From an uncultured Parabacteroides sp. (GTDB lineage Bacteria; Bacteroidota; Bacteroidia; Bacteroidales; Tannerellaceae): 64,000 nucleotides of DNA. The position numbers and the translations under genes are program-made. The stretch is taken from contig CALUZR010000008.1 of NCBI GenBank assembly GCA_944325335.1, forward strand, positions 1 to 64,000, given 5' to 3'. The notes beneath the pieces are model-generated. The model saw nothing but the letters and a program-made list of their open reading frames with translations, ran no database searches and was not told the DNA's origin. Positions 33,622-42,582 of the stretch are shown piece after piece (within the stretch, counting starts at the first letter, position 1; every line of letters starts with the position of its first letter).

Positions 33622-36600
33622 TTACGCTACCTCCTTGTATCTTGTATAGACATACTCATAGATTTTCTGCCGATATTCCGTTATGCTGTTTTCATCATAA
33701 CATTCCGGCAATTCCGCCCATAATGTGTCGCGAATCAGATTGTCTATCGCTGCTTTGGTTTCTTGCTTGTCTGTCCAATGGTCAAACTCGGCAATCTTAT
33801 TCTTGATTTTCTTAAGCAAATTGACTGCTACCTTTTTGATGCTTTCAATGTCCTTCTTACTCAGGTTGTCAGAGAACAGCAAATCGTAAACAGAAAGCTC
33901 TTCGTCGCTTTCAAAACCTTCGCGCACATAGCGTTTTTGCTCTTGGTCGAGGCTTTGCGACAATGCCATCAGTTCCATGAATGTCTTTTCTATGCTGGCG
34001 CGGTCTTGCTCGCTGTTGTAACTGTTGATGATTTCCGTGTATTTCTCATAAAAATTGATGCGCGTGGGATTGTTATGGAGCATTTGTTCAATCTTTTGTT
34101 TGACAAGTTCTTCCAAATCATTCAATACCAATCTGGGTGTCTTGGTTTTGGCGAACTCCTTGCGCAACAAGTCGAAATCAATCTTACTGATGTCAAATTG
34201 TTTGGCTGGTTTATTCTCATCACTCGGCACCACTTGCACATAGTCGTTTACTATCTTGTTGAGTTCTACCATCAAGTCGGTGTTGTCGGCGTGTTTGATT
34301 TTCTTATTCAGTTCTCCGCTTATAGCCGTGATGGCGTTCTTCTTCCTCAGCGTGAGGTCGTCCACTTCCTCGCGGTTGACATATTTGAACATGTTGGCTA
34401 ATTCGCTTGCGTATGTTTTGAATGTCTTTCGGCTTTCATTGGTTACGCATACGGCATTGGCTGCATCGCGCACCAAAGCCAGCTTGTCAAAGCCTGTGGT
34501 ATCCACTAACTTTTGGAGCTCAAAACCACATTGGGAAAGAAACGCTGTTGCCAAATCAATGGACTTTTCGATACGCTTTATCAGTTCCTCTTTGTCTATG
34601 GTAGGCGAACCGCCACCCGTACCGTTCTTCTGCATGGTATAGTCTGCCAAGGCTTTGCGTAACGCCTTTACAACGCCTATGTAGTCGATAATCAATCCAT
34701 TGCTTTTTCCTTCCGCCTTACGGTTTGCCCGGGCTATGGTCTGCATCAGCGTGTGTGCTTTCAATGGCTTGTCGAGATACAGGCAAGACAAAGTTTTCAC
34801 ATCAAACCCCGTCAGCCACATGGCACAGACGAACACCACCCGGAATGGACTGTCCGCTTGTTTGAACTCTTTATCGAGTGGGCGTTTCTCCATTTTCCTG
34901 CGATGCGGTTCTATATCCAATCCCCATTTTCTGAATGTCTGCATCTCGTTTTGCTCTTGGCTCACTACCACGCACATTTCCGTTTCGCGCAGCCACTTCA
35001 ACTTGCGGTCAAGTTCCAATGCCTCTTGCTGGGTGGCATGCTTGCGTTTTTCTTCGGTCTCAGCAATTACTTGCGACCAATACTTTTGCGCCAGGTTGTA
35101 CATCCTCACACAGGTCACTTTGTTGATGCAGACAAACATTGCCTTGCCGCTTGTCCAAAGACCGGTATAGTGGTACACAAAATCCTTTGCCACTTTGTCA
35201 AGGCGGTCTTCTGCCGTAAGCAGGTGTATCTCTTTGGCAAATTCCTTTTCGAGTTTTGCTTCTTGGGTTGGGTCAAGGTCTGCCTTTTCTATGGCTTCGG
35301 CTATGCGTTGGTTCAGTTCGGCATTGTCCTTATCCATTATGGGTATGTTCAATCGTTCGCCCCTGTTCTCATAGAACAAAGGCACGGTTGCGCCATCGTC
35401 CACAGCCCGGTTGAAGTCGTAAATGGAGATATAGCCGCCAAATGTCCGCTCTGTAATGTTGTCGTTGGCCAGCAACGGCGTACCTGTAAAGCCTATGCGC
35501 GAACAAGTAGGCAACAAACGGTGCATGTTCTCGGCATAATACCCGTATTGGCTGCGATGGGCTTCGTCCGACATGACCAGGATGTCATAATCGGGACGGA
35601 TAGGCTCTGCATCGGGATTGTTGAATTTCTGTATCAAGGTGAATAGGAAGCTGGGATTGTCTTTCAGCATGGCTATCAGCCTCTCGCCACTTGTGGCTAT
35701 GTACTTCTCGGCCTTGGTGGAGCCAAGCAATCCGCAGCCTTCAAATGTGCCGCTGATTTGTTCGTTCAATTCATCGCGGTCGGTCAGCACCACAATGGTG
35801 GGCGAACCTGCGAATCGGCGGCGTATCTTTTGGGCAAGAAACAACATCGAATAGCTTTTACCGCTGCCCTGCGTATGCCAAAACACACCCAGCTTGCCGT
35901 TTCGGAGCTTTCGCTCAGCATAAGCCTTGACAGCCTCGTTCACGCCGAGGTACTGGTGGTTACGGGCAAGAATCTTTGCCGTCCTACCTTCGGAATGGTC
36001 GTACAGGATGAAATTTTCCAGCAAGTCTATGAAGTTTTCTTTCCGGCAGATGCCGCGCAACATGGTTTCCAGTTCCACATTGCCCTCGTCTTCCTCTTTC
36101 AGGCGTTTCCATTCGTGGAAAAACTCCCACGGACTGCCCAATGTGCCTACCTTGGCTTCCAATCCGTTTGACAGCATGACAATGGCGTTGTAGTAGAACA
36201 GTTGCGGTATGGTGTCGAGATAGTCGCGGTAGTTGTCGTTATAGGCATTCTCCACCTCCACGGTGTTCTTTTTCAATTCAACGAACAGCAGAGGCAGACC
36301 GTTGACATAGCCCACGATGTCGGTACGGCGGCGGTACAGTTCACCGTGTATCTTCATTTCCTTGACGGCGAGGAAGTGGTTTTCCGTGGGTTCACCGAAG
36401 TTGACGAGCATGGCTTTGCGCGTGTCGGGTTCACCCTTGGCGTTTTTCACGGCAATGTCTATCCCGTCGCGTATCAGCCGGTACTTCTCTTCGTTTACCT
36501 GCATGAGCGATGCCGTAGAGAGCCGTGTTTCGAGCGTGCCGATGGCTTGTTCCACCTGCGTGTCGTTCATCCACGGGTCCAGTTTTCGCAAGGCTTGGCG

Positions 36601-36765
36601 CACATGGCGTTTCAGCAAAACTTCGCGATAGCTTTTGCGCCCGAATGTGCCGTTTTCGCCCAGCACTTCCTGATTGTAGGCTGTGGCCACATCCCAGCCT
36701 AATTCATCGTGCAGCAACTGGCCTGCGCTTTCTTGCACCAATATGTTTTCAGAATACTCGTTCAT
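33622..36765 (-). CDS. hsdR: Type I restriction enzyme, HsdR subunit
   Basis: The 1047-residue protein has an N-terminal PD-(D/E)xK nuclease (RRRTDIVGYVNGLPLLFVELKK region, ~150-172). The motor has Walker A HTQGSGKSYSM (~296), motif II MSDEAHRS, motif III FTGTP and motif VI IARANRKAEG. The C-terminal helical domain binds HsdM. HsdR pulls DNA through the complex and cuts when it stalls. It begins 4 bases after hsdS and is the last gene of the operon. Confidence 0.93.
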   Translation of the reverse strand: MNEYSENILVQESAGQLLHDELGWDVATAYNQEVLGENGTFGRKSYREVLLKRHVRQALRKLDPWMNDTQVEQAIGTLETRLSTASLMQVNEEKYRLIRDGIDIAVKNAKGEPDTRKAMLVNFGEPTENHFLAVKEMKIHGELYRRRTDIVGYVNGLPLLFVELKKNTVEVENAYNDNYRDYLDTIPQLFYYNAIVMLSNGLEAKVGTLGSPWEFFHEWKRLKEEDEGNVELETMLRGICRKENFIDLLENFILYDHSEGRTAKILARNHQYLGVNEAVKAYAERKLRNGKLGVFWHTQGSGKSYSMLFLAQKIRRRFAGSPTIVVLTDRDELNEQISGTFEGCGLLGSTKAEKYIATSGERLIAMLKDNPSFLFTLIQKFNNPDAEPIRPDYDILVMSDEAHRSQYGYYAENMHRLLPTCSRIGFTGTPLLANDNITERTFGGYISIYDFNRAVDDGATVPLFYENRGERLNIPIMDKDNAELNQRIAEAIEKADLDPTQEAKLEKEFAKEIHLLTAEDRLDKVAKDFVYHYTGLWTSGKAMFVCINKVTCVRMYNLAQKYWSQVIAETEEKRKHATQQEALELDRKLKWLRETEMCVVVSQEQNEMQTFRKWGLDIEPHRRKMEKRPLDKEFKQADSPFRVVFVCAMWLTGFDVKTLSCLYLDKPLKAHTLMQTIARANRKAEGKSNGLIIDYIGVVKALRKALADYTMQKNGTGGGSPTIDKEELIKRIEKSIDLATAFLSQCGFELQKLVDTTGFDKLALVRDAANAVCVTNESRKTFKTYASELANMFKYVNREEVDDLTLRKKNAITAISGELNKKIKHADNTDLMVELNKIVNDYVQVVPSDENKPAKQFDISKIDFDLLRKEFAKTKTPRLVLNDLEELVKQKIEQMLHNNPTRINFYEKYTEIINSYNSEQDRASIEKTFMELMALSQSLDQEQKRYVREGFESDEELSVYDLLFSDNLSKKDIESIKKVAVNLLKKIKNKIAEFDHWTDKQETKAAIDNLIRDTLWAELPECYDENSITEYRQKIYEYVYTRYKEVA

Positions 36766-36769
36766 GGTT

Positions 36770-37975
36770 CTAAACTTTTATCTCGCCCGACATCAACTTG
36801 GGAAGCAAGCGGTCGCGGGCCTGTGCCAATAGATTTATTTCCTTGTTCAAAAGATTTATTTTACTTATTATTGGACGTACCATTGCTTCAAATTTCTGAA
36901 TAAAAATATCCGTTGGAAATAGTATTTGAATATTTCCAACCCTGATAGGACTTAAGTTTTGTTGTGCTGCACCATTTGCGAGATTATTCATTTCATTAAA
37001 CATAGCCTTACTTCTAAACAAGCAGTAAGTGTAAGCAGGAATATCTGACTTTACCTTTGCTACTCGTTGATTAAGTAAATAATTTTCTCCTTGGACTATA
37101 CAGACTCTACCAACATTGCCCGTAAGCGAAATGAGAATATCTCCATCTGTTAATCTGCAATATTTCGGCATTTTAGGTGGAATCTCAATAATGCGACTGA
37201 CGTTATCACCATCAAACTGTCCATCTTTCACATTTTTTATTGTCACAATTTTATATGTGCCCTTGTTGTTAAATTCTGAACTTTTGAAAGCATATCCACT
37301 CAAAAGTTCTATTGTTGAATCGATGCTATTCTTTTTCCAACCTTCCGGCACTCCATCCACAATCTTCGTATGCTCATACCCCGGAAAACGCAAATCTACA
37401 AACCATTCTTTGTAAAGCCGTTGTGCGGCTTCCTCCAAAAGTTTGATTTGGCGGCGGTAGTTGTCTATGAGGTTGTCGTAGGCGGAAAGGATGGAGGCAA
37501 TGTGTCGTTGAAGTTGTATAGAGGTAATGTTTACCTGCATACGCCGTAATGCCGACAGGGTTATTGTACGTTGAGCCGCGCCGATAGCCACAGCGTCGGC
37601 CTGCATATAGAATTTATCAGACAGCATGGCGTAATATAAGAAGCGAGGTACTACTTTGTTCTCATCGGGACGCAATAATGCTATGTGCCGTTGGAAAACC
37701 ATTTGTACGTCATTTTGAATGAACACAGCTTTTCCGAACGAGCCGACAACAGAATACAGTATGTCGTTGCGGCGTACTTTTCGCTTGTCATCAACTTTGT
37801 CATAATAGTCAAAGGGAACATACATCGTGTTTTCAAAGTCAATTTGATTGAAAGCGTCGATGTTGGAAATTGTGATGAACGGAATTCCGTCCGCCGTTTT
37901 GGGCGGTGCTTGGTGTGTTCCGTCAGTGATGCAACCACAGATTTCTTCTAACTTTACTTTCTCCCATTTGCTCAT
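36770..37975 (-). CDS. hsdS: Type I restriction enzyme, HsdS specificity subunit
   Basis: The 401-residue protein has two target-recognition halves, each followed by a conserved helix: IASILSAYDNLIDNYRRQI in the middle and INLLAQARDRLLPKLMSGEI at the end. Each half reads one part of a bipartite DNA site. The second half (~36850-37330) is more AT-rich than the first, as expected for exchangeable recognition domains. Its start overlaps the fic stop by four bases (ATGA). Confidence 0.93.
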   Translation of the reverse strand: MSKWEKVKLEEICGCITDGTHQAPPKTADGIPFITISNIDAFNQIDFENTMYVPFDYYDKVDDKRKVRRNDILYSVVGSFGKAVFIQNDVQMVFQRHIALLRPDENKVVPRFLYYAMLSDKFYMQADAVAIGAAQRTITLSALRRMQVNITSIQLQRHIASILSAYDNLIDNYRRQIKLLEEAAQRLYKEWFVDLRFPGYEHTKIVDGVPEGWKKNSIDSTIELLSGYAFKSSEFNNKGTYKIVTIKNVKDGQFDGDNVSRIIEIPPKMPKYCRLTDGDILISLTGNVGRVCIVQGENYLLNQRVAKVKSDIPAYTYCLFRSKAMFNEMNNLANGAAQQNLSPIRVGNIQILFPTDIFIQKFEAMVRPIISKINLLNKEINLLAQARDRLLPKLMSGEIKV

Positions 37976-39021
37976 ACTTCGTCTTCCTCCTTACTGCTTA
38001 TGACCTCCCAATGCCCTGTCTTGTTACTTCCTGTCCGCACAATCAGCCCGGCTTTTCTCAGTTTGCCGAGATGCCTTTTCACGGTGGCTTCCGACACGCC
38101 AAGTTCCGTAGCGTAGCCGGCGTAGTTTTTGTCATTGTCATGCAGGATGGCTTGGTATAGCTGTTGGCTTATCGGGTCAAGCAAGGAATTTATCGGGTCA
38201 TCGGCACCGCTTATCGGGTCAAACTCTAAAGATTTCTTGTACGCGGCTATTTCGCCTGCAAGATTGCGTATATGCTCGTCGAGCATGAATTGGCGGAACG
38301 GCGCGAGCGTTTCCTGCGTCCGCGAGTCAACGAGAGCCTGTATGTACTCGGCCTTATTTTCCTTGACGATTTTTGACGGCACCAGCTCAAGCTCGTATTG
38401 CAAGTGGTTCATCACGAGGCGCGCCATGCGTCCGTTGCCGTCCGCCCATGGGTGTATGGTAGCCAGTTGGTAGTGGGCATCGAAACTCAACATATACTTC
38501 TCCACCACATCATCGCTTGCGAACAACTGCCGCCTGCGGAGGTTGGTTTGACGGCAAAACTCCTCCAGGTTGGCAGGGACTTTCCGGAAATCCATGTACG
38601 AACAGCCCCCGATGCCGGCCGTCACCCCCAACAGGCGAAGTTCGCCTTTCGATGCGTCGAAGTCTCCCAAAACGGTGTGGTACACGCTGCCCGTATTCTT
38701 CATTACTTTTGCCGAAAGTCCTGTCAGCATCGGTATGGAGAAGTCTGTATGTTTGCCCGCCAGCTCCATTGAATGTTCGTATGCGGCTTTCAGGTCAAGA
38801 TTCATCATCAGTTCTTGTATGCTCCGCCCCTTGGCCGATATTCCTTCGTCAAAGAGCAGTTGGTTTTCTATCTCTGTGACTGTGCTACCTTCGATGGCTG
38901 TGGAATGGGTAATGATGGAGTAAAGGTAGAATTTCTGGTAATCTATCTGCTCTGCAATGCCCAGCTTCTTATATTCTTCGAGCAGGCTTATCAAGCGTGC
39001 GGCTTTGTCTGTCATGCTCAT
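37972..39021 (-). CDS. Fic-family protein inside the type I R-M operon
   Basis: The ATG at 39021 overlaps the hsdM stop (ATGA) and has GGAGG upstream, so it was preferred to a start five codons earlier. The 349-residue protein carries the inhibitory motif STAIEGST (~41-48), the Fic core HPWADGNGRMAR (~196-207) and a C-terminal winged helix (LGVSEATVKRHLGKLRKAG). A linker has three 7-residue repeats, DPISGAD, DPINSLL and DPISQQL. The winged helix suggests DNA binding; the Fic core suggests AMP transfer. Tight coupling with hsdM and hsdS suggests control of the restriction enzyme or a backup toxin. Confidence 0.88.
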   Translation of the reverse strand: MSMTDKAARLISLLEEYKKLGIAEQIDYQKFYLYSIITHSTAIEGSTVTEIENQLLFDEGISAKGRSIQELMMNLDLKAAYEHSMELAGKHTDFSIPMLTGLSAKVMKNTGSVYHTVLGDFDASKGELRLLGVTAGIGGCSYMDFRKVPANLEEFCRQTNLRRRQLFASDDVVEKYMLSFDAHYQLATIHPWADGNGRMARLVMNHLQYELELVPSKIVKENKAEYIQALVDSRTQETLAPFRQFMLDEHIRNLAGEIAAYKKSLEFDPISGADDPINSLLDPISQQLYQAILHDNDKNYAGYATELGVSEATVKRHLGKLRKAGLIVRTGSNKTGHWEVISSKEEDEV

Positions 39022-40901
39022 TTCAACGCCTCCCAATTCTGTTGTATTTTAGTCATCAACTGGTTTGCTTCTGTTTGCAGCTTGGCAAGTTCCGCGTGTA
39101 TTTCGTTCATGCGCTGGGTGAAATCCACACCGTCATCTTCCGTTTCTGCCACTCCCACGTAGGCTCCCGGCGTAAGGCTATAGTCCTTTTCGACTATTTG
39201 CGCGATGGTTGCTATGCGGCACAGGCCGGGTATGTCTTGGTAAACACCGTCATAGCCGAATTTTGAAGTGAGCCATACGGCTTCTTCCGCCACGGTCACA
39301 GCTTCCCTCAATTCGGCTACTTGAGCTTCTAATTCTGCCACGACAGCTTTTAATTCAGATTTTTCCTTGCGCTTCTTGGTGGCTTTCAGTGCCTCTTGCT
39401 GTTGTTTCAGGCTGTTGGCATAAGTAGCTTCGGTTAATTTGGCTACTTGAAGCACCTCCTCAAAAGTGGGATTTTCCGTATGCCAAGCCATGTTGTCATA
39501 CTTCTCTGCTATGTGTGAGAAATACCTCCAATAATCTTGTATCAGCCTTTTGTAATTTTCGGTCTCCCCCCGGTAAAGCCAAACGATGGCACCCAGATTG
39601 CGCAATTGCCATTCGCTCCATTCGTTCAGTGTGCGGTCAACCACGGTATAGTAGTTCCGCGCATCAATGAACAGCACTTTGTCTTTCAGGTTCTCGGCCT
39701 TCCCTTTGTTGAAAAACCAAAGCGAACACGGTAAGGACAGCGTGTAGAAAAAGTTATTGCCCACACTGACCATTACATCCACATGACCTGTCTCTACAAT
39801 CTTCTGCCGGATGTCTTTTTCTTTACGGGAAGAATCAGTGGCAGAAGAAGCCATGACAAAGCCTGCACGACCCTTCTCATTAAGGTAGGAATAGAAATAG
39901 GAAATCCACAGATAGTTGGCATTGCTGAACGACTTGCCCGACTTGTCGACACCAGGAATACCGAAAGGCAAGCGACCCGCGCTCACGGCATTATCTTTGT
40001 TTACCTTATCTACGTTGAAAGGTGGATTGGCCATCACGTAATCGCAGCAGCCGTCGAGGTTGTGGGCATCGTGATAAAAGGAGTTTGCCGCGTCGCCCGA
40101 CTTGATGACACCCGTCAACCCGTGTACGGCCATGTTCATCAGACAGAGCTGGGCGTTGTATTCCACTTTTTCTTGTCCGTAGAAAGTCATCTTGCTATTG
40201 GCTTCCATACCCGATTGCTCTACGAAATCACCCGTCTGCACAAACATACCGCCAGAACCGCATGCCGGGTCGAGCAATATGCCTTCCTTGGGTTCGAGTA
40301 CATTGACTATCATCTTGACCAGTGACTTGGGCGTGAAAAATACGCCGTCATCGCTTGCTACGTTCTTGGCAAACTTGTTCAAGAAATACTCATAAATACG
40401 ACCTATGACATCACCCCCGACCTCGGAGAGCGCACTGTTATTGAATATGCGGAGCAATTCGGAAAGCAGTTCATCGGCAAAAATGGTATAGTTCTTGGGT
40501 AAGACCCCATGCAACTGTTCCGATTGTTGCTCTATCAGCTCCATAGCGTTGTTGACCACTTCGCCGAGACTTCCCAGCGTGTTCCCGTTTATACCGGTCG
40601 GGTAGAAGGATGCCGCATTGGCGGGCAGGTTCACCAAATAATCATATTGCGCCTCCCTTGGCAGGAATATGGCGGATTTGGCTTTGAAATCGCTTGCTTC
40701 GACAGGCAGTTTCCGCCCGTTCCGCATGGGACGATTGGCAAGGATTTCCTGTTCGACCCGTTTGAAACGACTAAACGCATAGCGCAAAAAGATTAGCCCC
40801 AACACTGGCATACAGTATTGGTTTGATGTCAACTTCGACCCGCTTCGCAGCATGTCTGCCGATTCCCAAAGTTCCGCTTCCAGCTTCCGTATGTTTACCA
40901 T
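39018..40901 (-). CDS. hsdM: Type I DNA adenine methyltransferase, HsdM subunit
   Basis: The 627-residue protein has an N-terminal helical domain (LWESADMLRSGSKLTSNQY), then motif I DPACGSGGMFVQ and motif IV NPPF (YVMANPPFNVDK), typical of N6-adenine methyltransferases. The C-terminal coiled coil (~480-545) is longer than in E. coli HsdM and ends beyond 620. With HsdS it forms the methylating core. It is first in the operon, with a -7-like box upstream at 41027-41034. Confidence 0.93.
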   Translation of the reverse strand: MVNIRKLEAELWESADMLRSGSKLTSNQYCMPVLGLIFLRYAFSRFKRVEQEILANRPMRNGRKLPVEASDFKAKSAIFLPREAQYDYLVNLPANAASFYPTGINGNTLGSLGEVVNNAMELIEQQSEQLHGVLPKNYTIFADELLSELLRIFNNSALSEVGGDVIGRIYEYFLNKFAKNVASDDGVFFTPKSLVKMIVNVLEPKEGILLDPACGSGGMFVQTGDFVEQSGMEANSKMTFYGQEKVEYNAQLCLMNMAVHGLTGVIKSGDAANSFYHDAHNLDGCCDYVMANPPFNVDKVNKDNAVSAGRLPFGIPGVDKSGKSFSNANYLWISYFYSYLNEKGRAGFVMASSATDSSRKEKDIRQKIVETGHVDVMVSVGNNFFYTLSLPCSLWFFNKGKAENLKDKVLFIDARNYYTVVDRTLNEWSEWQLRNLGAIVWLYRGETENYKRLIQDYWRYFSHIAEKYDNMAWHTENPTFEEVLQVAKLTEATYANSLKQQQEALKATKKRKEKSELKAVVAELEAQVAELREAVTVAEEAVWLTSKFGYDGVYQDIPGLCRIATIAQIVEKDYSLTPGAYVGVAETEDDGVDFTQRMNEIHAELAKLQTEANQLMTKIQQNWEALK

Positions 40902-41026
40902 ATAACTATTGTCTTTTCTCCGTACTGTTTAATAGGTCTTTGACATCCACTTCAAGCAATCCTTTTCAACAAGAACAACCTTGATGCGATTTAAGTCTGC
41001 CTTTTCTAATAGTTTTAATTTGAACG

Positions 41027-41034
41027 CAAAGATA
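41027..41034 (-). promoter_or_regulatory. -7 box of the type I R-M operon
   Basis: TATCTTTG on the minus strand lies ~125 bases before hsdM. The 255-base gap between hsdM and the PAP2 gene holds nothing else recognised. Confidence 0.5.
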
Positions 41035-41156
41035 ACAAACTCATCAGATAAACTATATAACTAATTTGATTTTCTTCCATGTTTTCCTTTGTAAGGTTCA
41101 TGCACCCACTGCTGTGATAGGTTCGGCCAGCTTGTGCATGTTCCTATTCTGCAACC

Positions 41157-41804
41157 CTATAGTACGAACAGAGGATAGAGGAGAATCCCGCAGATAGTAA
41201 CCCAGATCCCCCCCGTGAGGAGCGCAAGCCGCCGACGCGAATACCCGAGCGACGGCCGCACAAGACCGTAAAGCCTATACACCACGAACCCGAAGAAAAC
41301 ACCGGAGATTGCGCCCGGGACAATGTCCGTAAGGAAATGAACCCCCAGGTAGATGCGCGAGTAGGAATTGACCGCTGCCCAAAAGAAGAGCGAAGCGGAC
41401 AGGAACTTGTCGCGGAGGATTAAGGTGAGGAGCATCGCCAGCCCGAAGGAGTTCGCCGCATGGCTCGAGATGAACCCGTAGAGCCCCCCGCGGTATCCGT
41501 TGACGGTCTGCACCAGGTCCTGGAAATCGGGATGGTGCGTCGGACGGAACCTTGTAAAGAGCGGCTTGCAGACGTGCGAAGCGAACTGGTCGCAGAGCGT
41601 GATGGTCAGGGCGATTGCCAAGCAGAGGAAGAGGACTTCGCGCCAAGGCTTGCGCCAAGCCAACACGGCGAGCATGAAGACCGCCAAGGGAATCCACACC
41701 GCCTTCCCAGAGTAAAGCCACATGACCTCATCGAGGTAAGGCGTGTGCAAACCGTTGAGCCAGAGGAATGCCTCCCGTTCGAGGACCAGAAGCTGTTCGA
41801 GCAT
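41157..41804 (-). CDS. PAP2-family membrane phosphatase
   Basis: The 215-residue protein has five or six membrane helices and the three phosphatase motifs: KPLFTRFRP, SSHAANSFG and SRIYLGVHFLTDI. It probably removes phosphate from lipid phosphates such as undecaprenyl pyrophosphate or phosphatidylglycerol phosphate. It starts 3 bases after batE, so it is probably the last gene of the bat operon. Confidence 0.88.
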   Translation of the reverse strand: MLEQLLVLEREAFLWLNGLHTPYLDEVMWLYSGKAVWIPLAVFMLAVLAWRKPWREVLFLCLAIALTITLCDQFASHVCKPLFTRFRPTHHPDFQDLVQTVNGYRGGLYGFISSHAANSFGLAMLLTLILRDKFLSASLFFWAAVNSYSRIYLGVHFLTDIVPGAISGVFFGFVVYRLYGLVRPSLGYSRRRLALLTGGIWVTICGILLYPLFVL

Positions 41805-41807
41805 GGC

Positions 41808-42575
41808 TTAGATGATTACAATATCCTGGCTGGGCATCCACCCAACGTTCCCGTCTTCCAACACGACCTCGCTCCAGTCTCCTAAGGTGCTGCGGACGGC
41901 GACTTTAGTGCCCTCGTGCAGGACGACCAGGTCGGTCCCGCTGGCGTCTGGCGAACTCTTCACCGTAACGGTCGGGGCGAAGATGATGGCCTCCGCATGG
42001 GAAGTCAGCGCCTCCTTCTGGCTAAACCCGAAGACGTTTGCTAAGACCGTGACCACCAGCATCAGGAGCGCCACGTAGAACCCTGCTTTCTTGAAGGTGA
42101 CGACCTTTGAGAAGAGGAAGACGACGGTCGAGACGAGGAAGAGGAGGAAAGCGGTGATACCGACCGCCCCCCACGTGTCCGTCGCGGCCAAGTCCCGTAC
42201 GGACTCGAACCATTTCGCCAGGAAGAACTGGCCGGCGGGCTCGATCTTGTCGACGGCGCGTGCCTTTGCCAGCTGGAGGTTGAAGCGGATGTCCTTGTCG
42301 CCCGGAGCGAGGAGGAGCGCGCGCTCGTAGTTAAGGATCGCCGGGGCGATCTGGCCGTCCTTGTAGTAAGCATTGCCTAAGTTGTAGTAGACTTCCGCAG
42401 ACTCGCCGTTGTTCTTCAGCAAGCCTTCGTAGAGTTGTATGGAGGTTTTATAGTCTTCCTTTGTATAAGCCACTTCGGCCTCCTTGAGGGCTGCGTCTTG
42501 GGCTGCGGCCGGACCGACCGACGCGAGCGCAAGGAGGAAGAGGCAGAACTTGATGAATAGTTGCTTGATTACCAT
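41808..42575 (-). CDS. batE: BatE: TPR and SH3 aerotolerance-operon protein
   Basis: Signal peptide (1-~25), then TPR repeats (EVAYTKEDYKTSIQLYEGLL, YYNLGNAYYKDGQ), two hydrophobic helices (~145-165 and ~172-193) and a C-terminal bacterial SH3 domain (GTKVAVRSTLGDWSEVV). This is the BatE layout. The Bat proteins form a membrane complex associated with oxygen tolerance in Bacteroides; the mechanism is unsettled. It lies 7 bases after batD. Confidence 0.85.
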   Translation of the reverse strand: MVIKQLFIKFCLFLLALASVGPAAAQDAALKEAEVAYTKEDYKTSIQLYEGLLKNNGESAEVYYNLGNAYYKDGQIAPAILNYERALLLAPGDKDIRFNLQLAKARAVDKIEPAGQFFLAKWFESVRDLAATDTWGAVGITAFLLFLVSTVVFLFSKVVTFKKAGFYVALLMLVVTVLANVFGFSQKEALTSHAEAIIFAPTVTVKSSPDASGTDLVVLHEGTKVAVRSTLGDWSEVVLEDGNVGWMPSQDIVII

Positions 42576-42582
42576 AGTTTGA

